Source: Leptolyngbyaceae cyanobacterium M33_DOE_097 (GTDB taxonomy: Bacteria > Cyanobacteriota > Cyanobacteriia > Leptolyngbyales > Leptolyngbyaceae). Taken from it: DNA of 55,677 nucleotides. How positions within the stretch are numbered: position 1 is the stretch's first letter; every line of letters begins with the position of its first letter. The notes under the pieces were generated by a model, which was given only the letters and a program-made list of their open reading frames with translations, was not told the origin of the DNA and ran no database searches. Of this stretch, positions 53,324-55,677 are shown one piece after another. A program made the position numbers and the translations under genes. Where the stretch lies: the NCBI GenBank assembly GCA_015296075.1, contig DVDV01000351.1, positions 1-55,677 on the forward strand, written 5' to 3'.

Positions 53324-54214
53324 ATGAGTAATCAAACGGCCACTAGCCTCAAAAGAAATCATATTTTCTGGGTCATATTCTTAGCGTTTGTGCTGACAAG
53401 TTGTGTTGCAGAGCCACCTGCTAAGTCAGATACCCAGACCCTATCTGACTGCTCACTTAAAGCGGCGCAACAAAGCCAGGTTGAAGTCCGCAAGATTGCC
53501 TCGGCTCAGCTAAAAACAGGAACTGGTAACAGCACGCCCGTCATTTCAAATGCACAGAAATTTATTATTCCGGTGCCAGCGTGGGCGCAGGCCGGGGAAC
53601 CGCTCGTTTATCCGCAAGGCAGTGACAAAGCAGGGCAAGTCATTTTGGACTACGAAGGGAAGCCCATTGGCGATCGCGGCTTTGTTTTCTTTAACGGCAA
53701 AGACAAGTCTTGGCAGGCGGTGAGTGGGGATGGTAACGGTGTCATTATCATCAATGAGGTGACGCAAAACCAGGCTCAGCAGCTTTATCAAAAGATTCAG
53801 GAGTTTCAACCTGACCCCAATAACCTGACTCTGGCTCAATTTAAGCAGGTGATTGACTTTGCCCAAAAACAGCTCGGTCTGGTTGATATGTACAACTCGA
53901 CGCGCACTTTTATTAAAGAGAAAATGACTCCGGCGATCGCGGGTGAGGTGCCCAAAGTTAATGGTAAGGAGGTCGAAGCGTATGGCTTTAAGAAAAGGGA
54001 TGACCGGGATGTGAATCAGGCGATTTATATTCCGGGGCGTTTTGTGTTTGAGGGGCCGGCTGCCAGTCCCCAAGAGTTTGCTGAGGGTGGCGTGATTGTT
54101 GAGCAGGGTGGCAAGATGCGTGGGGTGCAGCCTGACATTTTTGTGCGAACTTATCGGCTTAGCGATGGACGACCGATCTCTGCTGTGACTGATTTGAAGA
54201 CTCAGTGTAATTAG
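53324..54214 (+). CDS. Putative lipoprotein of unknown function
   Basis: 296 aa. After a basic start and hydrophobic span (IFWVIFLAFVL) a lipobox LTSC places the mature N-terminal Cys near residue 27. The mature part is soluble and polar, with DYEGKPIGDRGFVFFNGKDK, FKQVIDFAQKQLGLVDMYNS and a late MRGVQPDIFVRTYRLSDGRP. The family is not recognised. It stands between groEL1 and the M15 peptidase on the same strand, with 60 bases to the latter. Confidence 0.78.
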   Translation: MSNQTATSLKRNHIFWVIFLAFVLTSCVAEPPAKSDTQTLSDCSLKAAQQSQVEVRKIASAQLKTGTGNSTPVISNAQKFIIPVPAWAQAGEPLVYPQGSDKAGQVILDYEGKPIGDRGFVFFNGKDKSWQAVSGDGNGVIIINEVTQNQAQQLYQKIQEFQPDPNNLTLAQFKQVIDFAQKQLGLVDMYNSTRTFIKEKMTPAIAGEVPKVNGKEVEAYGFKKRDDRDVNQAIYIPGRFVFEGPAASPQEFAEGGVIVEQGGKMRGVQPDIFVRTYRLSDGRPISAVTDLKTQCN

Positions 54215-54274
54215 TTCTAGTGGTGGCTTTGCCTAAGCTAAATTAAATAATCCGCTTATCTTTAATCAACCTGC

Positions 54275-54979
54275 GTGAAGCCCTACCAACGTATTCCAAT
54301 TCAAGAATGTGGCGAACCCCTGGTTGCTCTGTCAGCCGATGTTTTTTCACTGGTAGAACCTCATCCCTACGCGGTGTTGGGTGCTCCCTATGGGGGTAAG
54401 TCGCCTTTTTTTGTGCGGCAGTCGGTTTGCGATCGCCTGCTACAAGCCCAGCAACAGCTTCAGCGCACCCATCCTGATTGGCGAATTCAGGTTTTTGATG
54501 CGTATCGCCCGATCGCTGTTCAACAATTTATGGTTGATCACACCTTTGCTCAACTGGTGCGGGAAAAAGGACTTGACGCTAGGCAATTAACTGCTGATCA
54601 GCGAGCCGCCATTTATGAATTGGTGCTTGAGTTTTGGGCAATTCCCAGTGCTGACCCGGCCACGCCTCCACCTCATAGCACTGGAGCTGCGATCGATGTC
54701 ACTTTTGCTAATGCGACAGGCTTGCCGGTCGATATGGGTTCACCGGTTGATGAAGTCTCGCCTCGCTCGTATCCTGACCATTTTGCCAATTGCACCGATG
54801 CCGCCGCAAAACAGTACCATCAGTGCCGCATTTTGCTGAGACGGGTGATGACTGAGGCAGGTTTTACCCAGCACCCGAATGAGTGGTGGCACTTCTCTTT
54901 TGGGGATCAGATGTGGGCTTGGTGTATTCAGCAAGCAGGGAAAGGGGCGACGATCGCTCGTTATGGTGCGATCGGGTAA
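54275..54979 (+). CDS. D-alanyl-D-alanine dipeptidase, M15 family (VanX/DdpX type)
   Basis: 234 aa from a GTG at 54275. The zinc motif S-x-H-x-x-G-x-A-x-D is met by HSTGAAIDV, and the C-terminal EWWHFSFGD supplies the catalytic Glu and last His ligand. VFDAYRPIAVQQFM is the family's conserved Arg region. Such enzymes split D-Ala-D-Ala, usually recycling cell-wall peptides; resistance is not implied, since no VanH/VanA genes are near. No signal peptide, so probably cytoplasmic. Confidence 0.9.
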   Translation: MKPYQRIPIQECGEPLVALSADVFSLVEPHPYAVLGAPYGGKSPFFVRQSVCDRLLQAQQQLQRTHPDWRIQVFDAYRPIAVQQFMVDHTFAQLVREKGLDARQLTADQRAAIYELVLEFWAIPSADPATPPPHSTGAAIDVTFANATGLPVDMGSPVDEVSPRSYPDHFANCTDAAAKQYHQCRILLRRVMTEAGFTQHPNEWWHFSFGDQMWAWCIQQAGKGATIARYGAIG

Positions 54980-55049
54980 TAAACAAGTCTGACGATTTCT
55001 TGGGAAAAAAAATCCCTAATGCTGACTCGGAAAAACTTCTCTAAGAAAA

Positions 55050-55111
55050 ACTTTTTGGTTGGGGTTTTAGCGGAGATTTGGCGGCGGCGGAGCCGCAAGA
55101 TCGGGGGACTT
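55050..55111. repeat. Dispersed palindromic repeat, copy B (inverted relative to 140-201)
   Basis: Contains TTTTAGCGGAGATTTGG, a GGCGGCGGAGCCGC palindrome and GATCGGGGGACTT; it is the reverse complement of 140-201 with few changes. It is followed directly by a hairpin repeat related to 251-297. Confidence 0.8.
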
Positions 55112-55116
55112 CCCCC

Positions 55117-55158
55117 CGCGCCCCCGCTCGTAGGGGCCTCACTCCCCTACAACCCCCG
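55117..55158. repeat. GC-rich hairpin repeat, divergent copy 3
   Basis: GTAGGGGCCTCACTCCCCTAC followed by AACCCCC keeps the layout of copies at 251-297 and 19128-19176 (G-run, TCAC, C-run, then a C-rich tail) but with different bases. The gap 54980-55620 otherwise contains no gene; a GGGGGGCAACGCCCC palindrome lies near 55483-55497. Confidence 0.5.
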
Positions 55159-55550
55159 CAAGGTGGTGTCGGTGGGTGTTGAATGGTCAGCTAGCTAGAC
55201 GTTGAGGGTGACAAGATTGGCGCTTCGATCGTTGACAGAGGGTACGGGTGACGTGAGGCGACGGTTACAAGTGCGATCGCCTTCGTTGTTTGCCTGAGGC
55301 ACTTTGCGGTGTAAATGACTTACGAAAGCGGTTTGATTTTAGAAATGGCGTTCTGTTGGGAGTGCAAGATGTCGCTTAAGCCTGCGTAGTGGGGTTCCCA
55401 CTTCACCGTTAAACCCTTTTGTCATGCATTGGGATGAGCAGTACCTTCCGTAGGGGAGGCGGTTCGTTCTCTTGCGGGTTTTTTGGGGGGCAACGCCCCA
55501 AGGGTTGCTGGCTCGAAAGAAATGAACTCAGAAAAACTTTCTGATTGGAA

Positions 55551-55576
55551 TGAAGTGGACCCTAAAAACTGGACAG
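55551..55576. mobile_element. Probable terminal inverted repeat of an IS3-family element
   Basis: TGAAGTGGACCC followed by TAAAAACTGGACA lies 45 bases before the transposase start and resembles IS3-family ends. The other end is outside the window, so the exact boundary is not fixed. Confidence 0.55.
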
Positions 55577-55620
55577 AGGGTTAAGCTACACAAGGGTTAA
55601 CCGGAAGGAGGGTGAAACTT

Positions 55621-55677
55621 GTGAGCAAAAAACGCAAACAATACAGTGCACAATTTAAGGCGAAAGTGGCCTTGGAA
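55621..55677 (+). CDS. IS3-family transposase OrfA, N-terminal fragment (runs off the right edge)
   Basis: A GTG at 55621 with GGAAGGAGGGTG upstream opens MSKKRKQYSAQFKAKVALE, continuing beyond the window. This is the standard start of the helix-turn-helix OrfA of IS3 elements (recalled family pattern). OrfB and the frameshift site are not visible. Confidence 0.8.
   Translation, partial: MSKKRKQYSAQFKAKVALE

Noticed and set aside
54275-54979. Vancomycin-resistance VanX
   Set aside because: No VanH, VanA or regulator genes are near; isolated M15 dipeptidases are common in cyanobacteria.

Overview
The window comes from a cyanobacterial chromosome. Evidence: the HIP1 octamer GCGATCGC recurs throughout; phycobilisome core genes (apcA, apcB, apcC, apcF), a beta-carboxysome cluster (ccmK2-K1-L-M-N plus ccmO), a CO2-uptake NDH-1 module (ndhF4-ndhD4-cupB type), tocopherol genes, ycf34 and a cyanoexosortase locus are all present. 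The genus cannot be fixed from the sequence; the repeats and the cyanoexosortase A locus fit a Leptolyngbya-like or other non-picoplanktonic lineage. Both edges cut into insertion sequences (IS630-type at the left, IS3-type at the right), and related GC-rich palindromic repeats lie beside them.

Layout. 1-3.1 kb: IS630 transposase start, repeats, glnA (minus) with a textbook NtcA promoter, apcF, tRNA-Arg(CCU). 3.2-7.9 kb: tocopherol cyclase, DUF760 and scpB on minus, divergent from homogentisate phytyltransferase; a DUF4079 membrane protein; an unlisted 50-aa gene with its own ribosome site and terminator. 8-16.5 kb: MITE-like element, prfC, membrane protein, HtrA protease, LysM/M23 peptidase, PlsC-like acyltransferase, tadA, a MacB/DevA-type ATPase. 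16.5-19.8 kb: cyanoexosortase A locus (HpsJ-like, associated protein, CrtA, PEP-CTERM substrate). 20.2-25.5 kb: TPR protein, ruvB, histidine kinase, MBOAT protein, GNAT. 25.5-38.2 kb: inorganic-carbon island: cupB-ndhD4-ndhF4 diverging from ccmK2-K1-L-M-N, then an opposite-strand repeat/lytic-transglycosylase protein, ccmO and a Coq4-like gene. 38.5-47.4 kb: coiled-coil gene pair, short RecQ helicase, basic 61-aa protein, CCA enzyme, ycf34, secreted unknown, membrane unknown, SLOG protein, alpha/beta hydrolase. 48-55.7 kb: apcABC, Sfp/HetI-type PPTase, groES-groEL1 with K-box and CIRCE, lipoprotein, M15 dipeptidase, repeats, IS3 start.

How the genes fit together. NDH-1MS' hydrates CO2 to bicarbonate at the thylakoid/cytosol; the neighbouring ccm genes build the carboxysome that consumes it. 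CcmM (gamma-CA-like domain plus four Rubisco-small-subunit-like modules) condenses Rubisco, CcmN bridges to the CcmK shell through its C-terminal peptide, CcmL caps vertices. ApcABC and ApcF form the phycobilisome core. CrtA is expected to process PEP-CTERM proteins such as the neighbour at 19.2-19.8 kb. The most curious items are: the Cys distribution and possible internal start in CcmM, the transglycosylase-like protein between ccmN and ccmO, the hydrolase lacking a Ser at its nucleophile elbow, the hidden small gene at 7.8 kb, the candidate small RNA at 15.7 kb, and the double-operator groE promoter. No wholly new multi-gene system could be demonstrated from sequence alone.
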